DNA of 12,766 nt from an uncultured Collinsella sp. GTDB lineage: Bacteria > Actinomycetota > Coriobacteriia > Coriobacteriales > Coriobacteriaceae. The position numbers and the translations under genes were made by a program. The notes beneath the pieces are model-generated. The model did not search any database. It saw only the letters and a list, made by a program, of their open reading frames with translations, and was not told the origin of the DNA. Positions 1 through 7,154 of this stretch are shown here, piece after piece; the first letter of the stretch is position 1, and each line of letters starts with the position of its first letter. Where the stretch lies: assembly GCA_900548515.1 (NCBI GenBank), contig URKU01000056.1, positions 1-12,766 of the forward strand, given 5' to 3'.

Positions 1-64
1 CGAGCTGTTCATTCAGATGATTCCGGCAGATGCGAAGACTGACGCCGCGAAGGTCATCGGTTAG
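1..64 (+). CDS. PTS mannose-family IIB component, C-terminal end only
   Basis: Only the last 20 codons are in the window, reading from base 2 to a TAG stop at 62-64; the 5' part lies beyond the left edge. The tail ends in VIG and contains IPADAKTD, which fits the C-terminal end of a mannose/fructose/sorbose-family IIB protein. IIB is the cytoplasmic component that takes phosphate from IIA and passes it to sugar entering through IIC/IID. The assignment rests mainly on position: IIC and IID follow at once, in the usual B-C-D order, and the IIC start is 8 bases after this stop. The fragment is too short to name on sequence alone. Confidence 0.55.
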   Translation, partial: ELFIQMIPADAKTDAAKVIG

Positions 65-72
65 GGGCCATC

Positions 73-864
73 ATGGTTATCAAGACAATCCTGATTTTCC
101 TTATTGCCCTTTTGGGCTATTCCGAGTGGCTGACCGGTACGAGCTACCTCCAGCGCCCGATTGTGCTCGGACCTCTGGTTGGCCTTGTCATGGGCGACAT
201 GGTGACCGGCACGATCATGGGCGCCACGATGGAGCTTGCCATGGTCGGCGCCATCTCGGTCGGCGCCTATAACCCGCCCGATACGATTTCCGGCACTATC
301 CTGGGCGTATCTCTTGCCATGCAGGCCGGCGCGGATGCTTCGGCGGCCCTGACCCTGGGCATTCCTATCGCAACGATCGTCCTGGCGCTCGATACCGCCC
401 TGGGCCAGCCGGTGATGCTGCTGCTGGTGCACCGTATCGACAAAAACGTCGAGGACGGAGACACCAAGGTCATCACGCGCAACATGCTCATCGCCGGTTA
501 CGCGCAGAGCTGGTGCGGCCTGCTGATTATTCCCCTGGCATTCTTCTTTGGCGCCGATGCTGTTGCCAGCCTGCTCAACATCATCCCCGATTTCGTTCAG
601 ACCGGCATGGGTGTCGCCGCCGCCTTCTTGCCCGCACTCGGCTTTGCGATGCTGGCGCAGATGATTATGAACAAAACGGTGGCTCCGTTCTTCTTCGCTG
701 GCTTCTTCCTCGTCGCCTACTTTGGCATTAGCACGACGGGCGTGGCGATCTTTGCCGCGATCATCGTCGTCGCGATGACGGTTTTGGGTGATAAGAAAAA
801 AGCGGAGCAGCCCGCAGTGGCAACCGAGGATCCTGCGATTGGGAGTGGGTTCGATGAGTTTTAA
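73..864 (+). CDS. PTS mannose/fructose/sorbose-family IIC permease subunit
   Basis: This 263-residue integral membrane protein is the sugar-translocating IIC subunit of a mannose-family (EII-Man/Sor) phosphotransferase. It is hydrophobic almost throughout. Likely membrane segments lie near residues 4-20, 31-50, 57-85, 93-118, 137-160, 178-198, 204-219 and 221-239. The segment GAISVGAYNPPD at 59-70 matches the conserved GA/NPPD region of the family, and the length is typical. A polar cytoplasmic tail of about 25 residues (KKKAEQ onwards) ends the protein. The ATG at 73 has AGGGG at 63-67, overlapping the IIB stop. The reading frame overlaps the IID start by 11 bases, so the two are probably translationally coupled. 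The transported sugar cannot be read from the sequence. The downstream FrlC-like gene hints at an Amadori sugar-amine, but that is inference. Confidence 0.9.
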   Translation: MVIKTILIFLIALLGYSEWLTGTSYLQRPIVLGPLVGLVMGDMVTGTIMGATMELAMVGAISVGAYNPPDTISGTILGVSLAMQAGADASAALTLGIPIATIVLALDTALGQPVMLLLVHRIDKNVEDGDTKVITRNMLIAGYAQSWCGLLIIPLAFFFGADAVASLLNIIPDFVQTGMGVAAAFLPALGFAMLAQMIMNKTVAPFFFAGFFLVAYFGISTTGVAIFAAIIVVAMTVLGDKKKAEQPAVATEDPAIGSGFDEF

Positions 865-1690
865 GTTTGAGTCTTCTTACGACGGGCTGATTTCCCGCGC
901 AGACCTTAAGAAGCTGTTCTGGCGCTCGATTCCCTATGAGCATTCCTGGAACTACGAGCGTATGGGCCATATCGGCTTTATGTGGGCCCTTATGCCGATT
1001 CTTCGCAAGCTGTATCCGCAGGATGCGGACTTTAAGGCCGCCCTTAAGCGCCATATGGAGCTCTATAACGTCACGCCGTACATCTCGACGCTCCCCATGT
1101 CCATCGCCGCTGCAATGGAAGAGGTCAACGCTACTGACGATAGCTTTGACACGAGCGCGATCTCAAATGTCAAGCTTGCTTTGATGGGACCGCTGTCCGG
1201 TGTGGGCGATGCCTTCTACTGGGGCACGCTGCGAATTTTGGCAACGGGTGTCGGCACGTCGCTGGCGCTACAGGGCTCTATTCTTGGCCCGATTTTGTTC
1301 CTGCTCGTGTTCAACGTCCCTCACTACATCATCCGTTACCTGCTGACGTTTGTGGGATATCGCTTTGGCTCGGACATGATCAGCAAGGTCCAGGAATCGG
1401 GCATTATGGACACGATCGTCAAGATGGCCTCCATCATGGGCGCCATGGTGATCGGTGCTATGACCATGGAGATGGTCACCGTGGACATTCCGCTCATGGT
1501 CGGCGCGGGCGATGGTGCTCAGACGCTGGCCGAGCTGCTCAACGGAATCTTCCCGGGCTTTGTCACGATGGGGCTGTTTGGAATCGTCTATCTCATGCTC
1601 AAGAAGAAGATGAATCCGCTGGTCATCATGCTCGTGATCCTGCTCGTGAGTATCGCCGGCGCGTTCTTTGGAGTGCTTGGTGTTCAGTAG
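854..1690 (+). CDS. PTS mannose/fructose/sorbose-family IID subunit
   Basis: This 278-residue protein is the IID subunit that forms the membrane channel with IIC in mannose-family PTS transporters, a subunit unique to this family. Family signatures seen are RSIPYEHSWNYERMGHIGF (24-42), TPYISTLPMSIAAAMEE (74-90) and GPLSGVGDAFYWGTLR (112-127). The N-terminal half is amphipathic. Hydrophobic segments lie near 128-154, 186-208, 234-249 and 255-276. I chose the ATG at 854, inside the end of IIC, because MSFKFESS is followed directly by family sequence and GGGAG (841-845) sits 8 bases upstream. The frame stays open back to an ATG at 788, but those extra 22 residues are low-complexity read-through of the IIC C-terminus. 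It is the last gene of the PTS operon and is followed by a hairpin terminator. Confidence 0.9.
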   Translation: MSFKFESSYDGLISRADLKKLFWRSIPYEHSWNYERMGHIGFMWALMPILRKLYPQDADFKAALKRHMELYNVTPYISTLPMSIAAAMEEVNATDDSFDTSAISNVKLALMGPLSGVGDAFYWGTLRILATGVGTSLALQGSILGPILFLLVFNVPHYIIRYLLTFVGYRFGSDMISKVQESGIMDTIVKMASIMGAMVIGAMTMEMVTVDIPLMVGAGDGAQTLAELLNGIFPGFVTMGLFGIVYLMLKKKMNPLVIMLVILLVSIAGAFFGVLGVQ

Positions 1691-1722
1691 GGCATCCGTC
1701 ATAATGAGAATAATGTAAGAGG

Positions 1723-1756
1723 GGGCGTCGCGCACACTGTGCTGCGGCGCCCTTTT
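1723..1756 (+). terminator. Rho-independent terminator after the PTS operon
   Basis: GGGCG-T-CGC-GCAC (1723-1735) pairs with GTGC-T-GCG-G-CGCCC (1739-1752) around a 3-base loop, with one G-U pair and one bulged T. TTTT follows at 1753-1756. The U-tract is short, so termination may be partial. The next gene's ribosome site starts only a few bases later (1761), so some transcripts could read from the PTS into the epimerase gene. Confidence 0.7.
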
Positions 1757-1773
1757 GCCGAAAGGTGGACAAG

Positions 1774-2610
1774 ATGGAGTATCCGCAGCTTGCCGTCATG
1801 AATATCAGCCATCGTTATTTTGACCTTGAGGAATTCTTTTCTTCGGCAGCGGCCTCGGGCTACACGTGTTGCGAGCTTTGGACCGGGGCGATGCATCTGT
1901 ATGTCGATTGCCATGGATACGATTCGCTCGGGCAGGTGCGGGAGCTGTCGCAGCGGTATGGGGTTCGGATTGTGGGGCTTTGTCCCGAACAGAACAACCC
2001 CAAGCCGTGGAATATCGCGGCGCGTGGGAATGAGGCGCGTGCCCGCACGCTCGCGTACTTTAAGAACGTTGTGGATATCGCGGCGGAACTTGGAGCCGAG
2101 CAGGTCATGGTCTCGAGCGGCTGGGCATTTTTGAACGAGCCGATCGAGGACGCGTGGGGTCGCAGCGCCTCGATGCTGCGTGCGATTGCCGAGCATGCGG
2201 GAGAGCGCGGCGTGCGACTGGTGCTCGAGGCCCTACAGCCGGTTGAGTCGATGATCGTGAACTCGGCGGCCGACACGAAGCGCATGATCGAGGCAGTTGA
2301 TCATCCGGCACTTAAGGCGTGTCTGGATTTGGGCGCTATGGCGGTGGCAGGGGATACCATCGACGATTATTTCGATCTGCTTGGCGAAGATGTCGCCCAC
2401 GTGCATTTTGTCGATGTTGCGGCAGATGGCACGACGCATCTTGCCTGGGGTGACGGCGACCGCGATATGCGCGCCGACCTGGATAGGCTGGTGGCGCGCG
2501 GCTATCGCGGAGTTGTTTCGGCCGAGACCTATGACGGGCGCTATTTCGCCGACCCCGCAGCTGCCGATGCGCAGGTAATGGCAGAGTATCGTCGTGCGAT
2601 TGGCGCCTAG
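1774..2610 (+). CDS. FrlC-like sugar epimerase/isomerase (TIM barrel)
   Basis: This 278-residue cytoplasmic protein belongs to the xylose-isomerase-like / AP-endonuclease-2 TIM-barrel superfamily. The four metal ligands expected for the D-tagatose/L-ribulose 3-epimerase group are present in order: E152 (LVLEALQP), D185 (CLDLG), H211 (HVHFVD) and E251 (SAETYDG). From memory, E. coli fructoselysine 3-epimerase FrlC is the closest pattern: ELWTGAMH, VGLCPEQNNPKPWN and LEALQPVES all have FrlC counterparts. FrlC interconverts psicoselysine and fructoselysine; the substrate here is not proven. I chose ATG 1774 because AAAGGTGG (1761-1768) is well placed for it. A GTG at 1765 in the same frame lies inside that site. 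The gene follows the PTS operon with only a weak terminator between, so a link in sugar use is plausible. No FrlB-type deglycase is in the window. Family call strong, substrate weak. Confidence 0.8.
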   Translation: MEYPQLAVMNISHRYFDLEEFFSSAAASGYTCCELWTGAMHLYVDCHGYDSLGQVRELSQRYGVRIVGLCPEQNNPKPWNIAARGNEARARTLAYFKNVVDIAAELGAEQVMVSSGWAFLNEPIEDAWGRSASMLRAIAEHAGERGVRLVLEALQPVESMIVNSAADTKRMIEAVDHPALKACLDLGAMAVAGDTIDDYFDLLGEDVAHVHFVDVAADGTTHLAWGDGDRDMRADLDRLVARGYRGVVSAETYDGRYFADPAAADAQVMAEYRRAIGA

Positions 2611-2673
2611 GCGGGTTTGGGTTGCGTCGATCTGCCCTATGTTTCCAAATGAATACGGCGTGAGCGGCTGCGA

Positions 2674-2704
2674 TGGATTTTCCCCGCAAACACTCTAGTA
2701 TGCT
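2674..2704 (+). promoter_or_regulatory. Possible promoter of the his operon
   Basis: In the 169-base gap between the epimerase gene and hisZG, TATGCT (2699-2704), or the overlapping TAGTAT (2696-2701), could serve as a -10 element. The best -35 candidate is TGGATT at 2674-2679, 16 bases before TAGTAT and matching the consensus at only three positions. Transcription would start near 2711, just before the stem-loop at 2714-2743. The rest of the gap holds no gene, no run of His codons in a leader peptide and no T-box core sequence that I can see. The call rests on weak motif matches and position. Confidence 0.35.
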
Positions 2705-2713
2705 AAAGTACCC

Positions 2714-2743
2714 AGAAGACCGGCGGAGCTATGCCGGTCTTCT
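2714..2743 (+). terminator. Perfect 11-bp stem-loop before hisZG
   Basis: AGAAGACCGGC (2714-2724) is perfectly inverted as GCCGGTCTTCT (2733-2743) around an 8-base loop. GTTCTAT follows, which is only weakly U-rich. It could terminate transcription from the epimerase gene, or it could be the 5' stem of the his mRNA if the promoter at 2674-2704 is real. The stem is certain from the sequence; its role is inferred. The hisZG ribosome site, AGGAGG at 2766-2771, is outside the stem. Confidence 0.5.
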
Positions 2744-2779
2744 GTTCTATACGAAACACAGCATGAGGAGGCTCACCAG

Positions 2780-4495
2780 ATGACGGCCACACCGTGGGGA
2801 TTCCGGGACATATTGCCCGAGGAGGCTCAGGCGCGCGAGGAGATTGCGCTGACGGTGAAGGGCTGCTTCAGGGGGCATCATTACCTTCCGGTCGAGACGC
2901 CGCTGCTCGAGGACAAGGGTTCACTCGAGGAAGGTGGCCGCATTGCGGACACGCCGTTTAAGCTCTTTGACGATGATGGCCGCCTACTGGTGGTCCGTCC
3001 CGACAACACGTTGCCGATCGTGCGTCTGATTTCGACCCGCATGCGCGCTGCCGACCTGCCCCTGCGCCTTCGCTACGAGGCGCCGGTGGTTCGCGAGTGC
3101 CAGCGCAATGCCGGTGGCTCGCGTCAGTTTACACAGCTGGGCTTTGAGCTTATCGGTGCGGGCGATACCGCGGGCGATGTCGAGATCGTCTCGCTCGTGG
3201 CCGAGGCCGTGCGTAAGTTGGCGCTGCCCGATGCGCGCATTATCGCAGGTAGCGTGCGTCCGTTTAAGGAACTGCTCGCGGCGTGCGAGGATCGCGAGCT
3301 GGCCGCCGAGGCCCTGCGCTGCGTGCACGCCAACGACTTTGTGGGCCTCGATGCCCGCGTGGCGGCAAGCACCGAGTCCGATGCCGTCAAGGCCGCCATT
3401 AGCGAGCTGCCGCGTCTGCACGGCGGTGCCGAGGTACTCGACCGCGTGGACGCGCTGCTGGAGGCCGCCGGTATCGTCGCGCCGCTGACGCGCGAGCTGC
3501 GTGCCCTGGTTGAGGGCCTGGCACCCGAGGACGCCCAGGTGCTGTCGTTCGACTTCTCTATCATGAACTCTTTCGATTACTACACGGGCCTGGTCTTTAA
3601 GGCTTATGCCGGCGGACTGCCCGATCCGGTCGGTTCGGGCGGACGCTATGACTCCATCTTTACCGGCGCATTTGGCGACGGTATCGAGGTACCGGCGGCG
3701 GGCTTCGCCTTTTCGCTCGAGCGCCTGGAGGCCGCGCGCACCTCGGCCGAGGATGCCGCTTCCGACGGCGATCACGCCGCGGGCCGTGGCGCCGAGGGCC
3801 CGCTGCGCATCGCTGTGCCCAAGGGCTCGCTTAAGGCCGACACGCTCGACGTGCTCGAGACCGCGGGCTTGGACGTCTCTGAGCTGCGTGACCCCGGCCG
3901 TCACCTGATCGTGCGCGGCCGCGACACGCGTGCCGGCAAGAGCGCGGTCGGAGATATCGAGTTTGTCATCGTGCGTCCCAGCGATGCGCCTGCCTTTGTG
4001 GGCTGCGGTGGTGCCGATTGCGGCATCTGCGGTTGGGACTCGCTCATTGAGGCAGACCTCAACCTGCTGCAGCTGGTCGACCTGGGTTACGGCCTGTGCA
4101 CTTTCATTGAGGCGGAGCCCGCGTGGCGCGCTGGTCAGGCCGAGCGCAACTATGTCCGTCGCGGCTCTCTTCGCGTGGCCACCAAGTATCCGCGCATCGC
4201 GAGCGCCTGGTATGCCGAGCGCGGCGTGAACGCCGACATCGTTTCGCTGCACGGCAACATCGAGCTGGGCCCCATCGTCGGTATGACCGACCGTATCGTG
4301 GACATCACCGCCACGGGTGCCACGCTGCGCGACAACGACTTGGTCATCACTGGTCGCATCATGGACTGTACGGCCCGCTTCTTCGTCAACCCAGGTGCCG
4401 CGCGCATGGATCCGCGCGTTCGCAACCTGGCGGATCGCCTGGCTGCTGCCGTGAAGGACAAGCATTTTGAGCCCGTCGCGGGCTCGGCACAATAG
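2780..4495 (+). CDS. hisZG: HisZ-HisG fusion: ATP phosphoribosyltransferase with regulatory domain
   Basis: This 571-residue fusion catalyses the first, committed step of histidine synthesis: ATP + PRPP to phosphoribosyl-ATP. Residues 1-318 are HisZ, a class II histidyl-tRNA-synthetase-like regulatory domain. It has a motif-2-like RYEAPVVRE (98-106), RQFTQLGFELIG (115-126), FDYYTGLVF (265-273) and GGRYD (287-291), and lacks the C-terminal anticodon-binding domain. An Ala/Gly/acid-rich linker (about 319-340) leads to a short-form HisG (341 to about 560) that starts RIAVPKGSLK and carries the PRPP-binding loop DITATGATLRDND (508-520). Short HisG normally needs HisZ as a separate subunit; here the two are covalently joined. 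The HisG loop usually written GxADxGIxGxD reads GGADCGICGWD, giving C409, C414 and C417. The ATG at 2780 has AGGAGG 8 bases upstream. It is the first gene of the his operon. The family identity of both halves is clear. Confidence 0.93.
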   Translation: MTATPWGFRDILPEEAQAREEIALTVKGCFRGHHYLPVETPLLEDKGSLEEGGRIADTPFKLFDDDGRLLVVRPDNTLPIVRLISTRMRAADLPLRLRYEAPVVRECQRNAGGSRQFTQLGFELIGAGDTAGDVEIVSLVAEAVRKLALPDARIIAGSVRPFKELLAACEDRELAAEALRCVHANDFVGLDARVAASTESDAVKAAISELPRLHGGAEVLDRVDALLEAAGIVAPLTRELRALVEGLAPEDAQVLSFDFSIMNSFDYYTGLVFKAYAGGLPDPVGSGGRYDSIFTGAFGDGIEVPAAGFAFSLERLEAARTSAEDAASDGDHAAGRGAEGPLRIAVPKGSLKADTLDVLETAGLDVSELRDPGRHLIVRGRDTRAGKSAVGDIEFVIVRPSDAPAFVGCGGADCGICGWDSLIEADLNLLQLVDLGYGLCTFIEAEPAWRAGQAERNYVRRGSLRVATKYPRIASAWYAERGVNADIVSLHGNIELGPIVGMTDRIVDITATGATLRDNDLVITGRIMDCTARFFVNPGAARMDPRVRNLADRLAAAVKDKHFEPVAGSAQ

Positions 4496-4524
4496 CGCGA
4501 GCGCGCACGGGCGCCCCAACGTAC

Positions 4525-4567
4525 GGGCTGCGGGCCGATTGGCACCGCCGCCCGGTCTCTCGTTTTT
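4525..4567 (+). terminator. Intercistronic hairpin between hisZG and hisD, attenuator-like
   Basis: The 105-base gap holds a stem GGGC-T-GCGG-GCC (4525-4536) pairing with GGC-A-CCGC-C-GCCC (4541-4553) around a GATT loop, with one mismatch and one bulged A. Five T residues lie at 4563-4567, nine bases after the stem. That distance is too long for a classical terminator, so it may be a weak attenuator, an mRNA-processing or stability element, or chance in GC-rich DNA. The hisD ribosome site (AGGGGA, 4588-4593) is outside it. Confidence 0.35.
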
Positions 4568-4600
4568 CGAACACAACCTCGACCGATAGGGGATACCGAT

Positions 4601-6037
4601 ATGAAGACCATCAAGCTTGCTCCCGGTGAGCGCCTCGTTACCAACCAGCTCAACCGCAAGGGCGTGCTGCCGCAAAACATCGTCGACGCCGCCCGCGATA
4701 TCGTGGCCAACGTGCGCGCCAACGGCGATGCCGCAGTGCGCGATTACTGTCAGCGCTTTGACGGTGTTGAGCTGCAGAGCTTCCGCCTGCCGCAGGAGCA
4801 GATCGATGCCGCGCTCGAAGACCTCGACCCCGCGTTTGTCGCGGCGCTCGAGAAGGCCGCGCGCCAGATTCGCGAGTTCCACCAGCGCGAGGTCGAGCAG
4901 AGCTGGTTTACCACGCGCGCAGATGGCACGATGCTCGGCGTTAAGGTGACCCCGCTCGCGGCGGCCGGCATCTACGTGCCGGGCGGTCGCGCGCAATATC
5001 CCTCCACGGTGCTCATGAATGCCATTCCCGCCAAGGTTGCCGGCGTCAAGCGCGTGGTCATGGTGACTCCTCCGCAAAAAGATGGCCTGATCAGCCCCTA
5101 TACGCTCGCGGCTGCCAAGCTCGGCGGCGTGGACGAGATCTATATGGTGGGCGGCGCTCAGGCCGTGGCCGCGCTGGCGTACGGCACCGAGACCATTCCG
5201 CGCGTCGACAAGATCACCGGCCCGGGCAACGCCTTTGTCGCCGCGGCCAAGCAGATTGTCTCGGGCGACGTGGGAATCGACATGGTCGCTGGCCCTTCCG
5301 AGGTCTGCGTACTTGCCGATGCCACGGCCAAGCCCATGGTGGTCGCGGCCGACCTGATGGCCCAGGCCGAGCACGATCCGCTGGCAGCCTGCTATCTGGT
5401 GACCTGCGACGAGCAGTTTGCGCGCGAGGTCGAGGCTGGTATCGACATTCTGGTAGCGCAGTCCCCGCGTGCCGAGATCACACGCGCCTCGCTCGATAAC
5501 GAAGGCACCATCGTGGTGGCCGCCGACATGGCTGCCGCCGTCGAGGCCGTGAACACCGTGGCGCCCGAGCACCTTGAGCTGCACTGCAAGGACGCGATGG
5601 GCCTGCTCGGCGGCATTCGCAACGCCGGCGCCATCTTTGTGGGCGCCTGGAGCTCCGAGCCGCTCGGCGATTATGTTGCCGGCCCCAACCACACGCTGCC
5701 GACCGGCGGCACGGCCATGTTCTCCAACCCGCTTTCGGTCGAAGAGTTCGTTAAGCGCTCGAGCGTCATTTGCTATACGCCCGAGGGCCTGCTCTCCGAC
5801 GCTCCCGCCACACAGCGTCTGGCCGAGGCCGAGGGCCTGTGGGCGCACGCGCTATCCGCCGCCCTGCGTCGCCGTGTGCTGGAGCAGGGCGAGGATGCCG
5901 TGAGTGCCGAGTCTCTGGCCGCGGCCGACCTGACCAAGGTCGCTTGGCCGGGTGACGCTGTGGCGACGGTTGCCGAGGGCGTTGACCTGGCGGCTGCGGG
6001 CGCGGATGGCGTTGGCGCGACCGGCGAGGAGGCCTAA
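4601..6037 (+). CDS. hisD: Histidinol dehydrogenase
   Basis: HisD is the zinc enzyme that catalyses the last two steps, oxidising L-histidinol to L-histidine through the aldehyde with two NAD+. Key residues are visible: zinc ligands Q255 and H258 (LMAQAEHDP), D357 (EPLGDYVAG) and H416 (LWAHAL), and the catalytic pair E323/H324 (APEHLEL). The nucleotide-side signatures GIYVPGGRAQYPS (123-135) and KITGPGNAFV (204-213) are intact. At 478 residues it is about 45 longer than a typical HisD. The extra part is an Ala/Gly/acid-rich tail from about residue 433 to the end, without recognisable domain features. The ATG at 4601 has AGGGGA 7 bases upstream. hisC begins one base after its stop. The 105-base gap before it is the longest inside the first half of the operon. 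Confidence 0.97.
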   Translation: MKTIKLAPGERLVTNQLNRKGVLPQNIVDAARDIVANVRANGDAAVRDYCQRFDGVELQSFRLPQEQIDAALEDLDPAFVAALEKAARQIREFHQREVEQSWFTTRADGTMLGVKVTPLAAAGIYVPGGRAQYPSTVLMNAIPAKVAGVKRVVMVTPPQKDGLISPYTLAAAKLGGVDEIYMVGGAQAVAALAYGTETIPRVDKITGPGNAFVAAAKQIVSGDVGIDMVAGPSEVCVLADATAKPMVVAADLMAQAEHDPLAACYLVTCDEQFAREVEAGIDILVAQSPRAEITRASLDNEGTIVVAADMAAAVEAVNTVAPEHLELHCKDAMGLLGGIRNAGAIFVGAWSSEPLGDYVAGPNHTLPTGGTAMFSNPLSVEEFVKRSSVICYTPEGLLSDAPATQRLAEAEGLWAHALSAALRRRVLEQGEDAVSAESLAAADLTKVAWPGDAVATVAEGVDLAAAGADGVGATGEEA

Positions 6038-6038
6038 C

Positions 6039-7154
6039 ATGGCCGAACTCACGCCGCGCATGAAGGAGCTCGTCCAGCCCTACCTGGCCGGCATTGAGCC
6101 CTATGATCCCAACTTTACGCCCACGCGCATCAACCTTTCGGCCAACGAGAACACCTATCCCGTGCCGGCCGGCGTGCGCGAGGCGATTGATGCAGCCCTG
6201 GCTGCCACGCCGCTCAACCGTTATCCCGACCCCATGTCCAACGACCTGCGCGATGAGCTTGCTGCTTGGCATGGCGTGACGCGCGAGAATATCTGCGTGG
6301 GCAACGGCGGTGACGAGCTGCTCTATAACTACTTGCTGGCGTTTGGCGGCGCGGGGCGGACCCTGCTCAACTGCCCGCCGTGCTTTAGCGAGTATGCGTT
6401 CTTTGCGTCGCTGTGCCAGACCGAGGTGCGCGACGTGTGGCGCGACCCGGCGACCTTTGAGCTCGACCAGGCGGCGGTGCTTGCGGCGGCTCCCGAGTGC
6501 AATCTGGCGATCGTGACCTCGCCCAACAATCCCACGGGTGACGTGGCGCCGCTCGACTTTGTTGCGGCTCTGTGCGATGCCTGCCCCGGCATGGTGATGG
6601 TCGACGAGGCCTACGTGGAGTTTGCCGACGATTCGTTTGGCGCGGCCACCACGGCGCAGGGGCTTATCGCCGAGCATCCCAACCTGGCGATTCTGCATAC
6701 ACTGTCCAAGGCGTTCGGCGCCGCCGGCACGCGCCTGGGCTATGTGATCGCGGCGCCCGAGGTCATCGACGTGTTCGCGGCGATTCGCCAGATCTATTCG
6801 GTCAACGCGTTGAGCCAGGCGGCGGCGCTTGCCTGCGTGCGTGCCCGCGATGCGTACGCGCCCGTGGTGGCACAGGTCGCATCCGAGCGCGAGCGCGAGT
6901 TGTGTGCCCTGCGCGCAATGGCTGCCAAGGGTCTGCCCGTGGAGGCGTGGCCGAGCGCGGCGAACTTTGTGCTTGTGCGCACGCCGCATGCCACGCGCGT
7001 GCGCGAGCGTCTGCGCGACGAGTATTCAATTTTGGTGCGCGACTTTAGTTACGCGCCGGGGCTCGCGGACTGTCTGCGCATTACCGTAGGCACCCCGCAG
7101 GAAAACGACGAGGTGCTGGCCGCGTTTGCCGCGCTGGTGAAGGAGGAGATGTAG
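6039..7154 (+). CDS. hisC: Histidinol-phosphate aminotransferase
   Basis: HisC is a fold-type I PLP aminotransferase that converts imidazole-acetol phosphate and glutamate to histidinol phosphate and 2-oxoglutarate. It has 371 residues, the normal size. Visible PLP-site features are NLSANENTYP (32-41), SPNNPTG (161-167, with N164), D189 and Y192 in VDEAYVEF, the Schiff-base lysine K224 in TLSKAFGAAGTRLGY, and the substrate-carboxylate arginine R347 in LRITVG. The ATG at 6039 was chosen because AGGAGG (6027-6032) lies 6 bases upstream and MAELTPRMKELVQPY is typical of the family start. The frame is open further upstream through the end of hisD, but that is not coding. It follows hisD by one base and abuts hisB with no gap, so the three are a translationally coupled block. 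Confidence 0.96.
   Translation: MAELTPRMKELVQPYLAGIEPYDPNFTPTRINLSANENTYPVPAGVREAIDAALAATPLNRYPDPMSNDLRDELAAWHGVTRENICVGNGGDELLYNYLLAFGGAGRTLLNCPPCFSEYAFFASLCQTEVRDVWRDPATFELDQAAVLAAAPECNLAIVTSPNNPTGDVAPLDFVAALCDACPGMVMVDEAYVEFADDSFGAATTAQGLIAEHPNLAILHTLSKAFGAAGTRLGYVIAAPEVIDVFAAIRQIYSVNALSQAAALACVRARDAYAPVVAQVASERERELCALRAMAAKGLPVEAWPSAANFVLVRTPHATRVRERLRDEYSILVRDFSYAPGLADCLRITVGTPQENDEVLAAFAALVKEEM

Noticed and set aside
4540..4567. T-box-like string TGGCACCGC followed by a T-run in the hisZG-hisD gap
   Set aside because: The core matches a T-box antiterminator only in part. The gap (105 bases) is too short for a specifier stem without running into hisZG, and I found no specifier hairpin. 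It is probably chance.
2984..5848. A 954-codon open frame on the minus strand across hisZG and hisD
   Set aside because: It is antisense to two well-supported genes, has a composition driven by their GC-rich third positions, and shows no recognisable domain or ribosome site.
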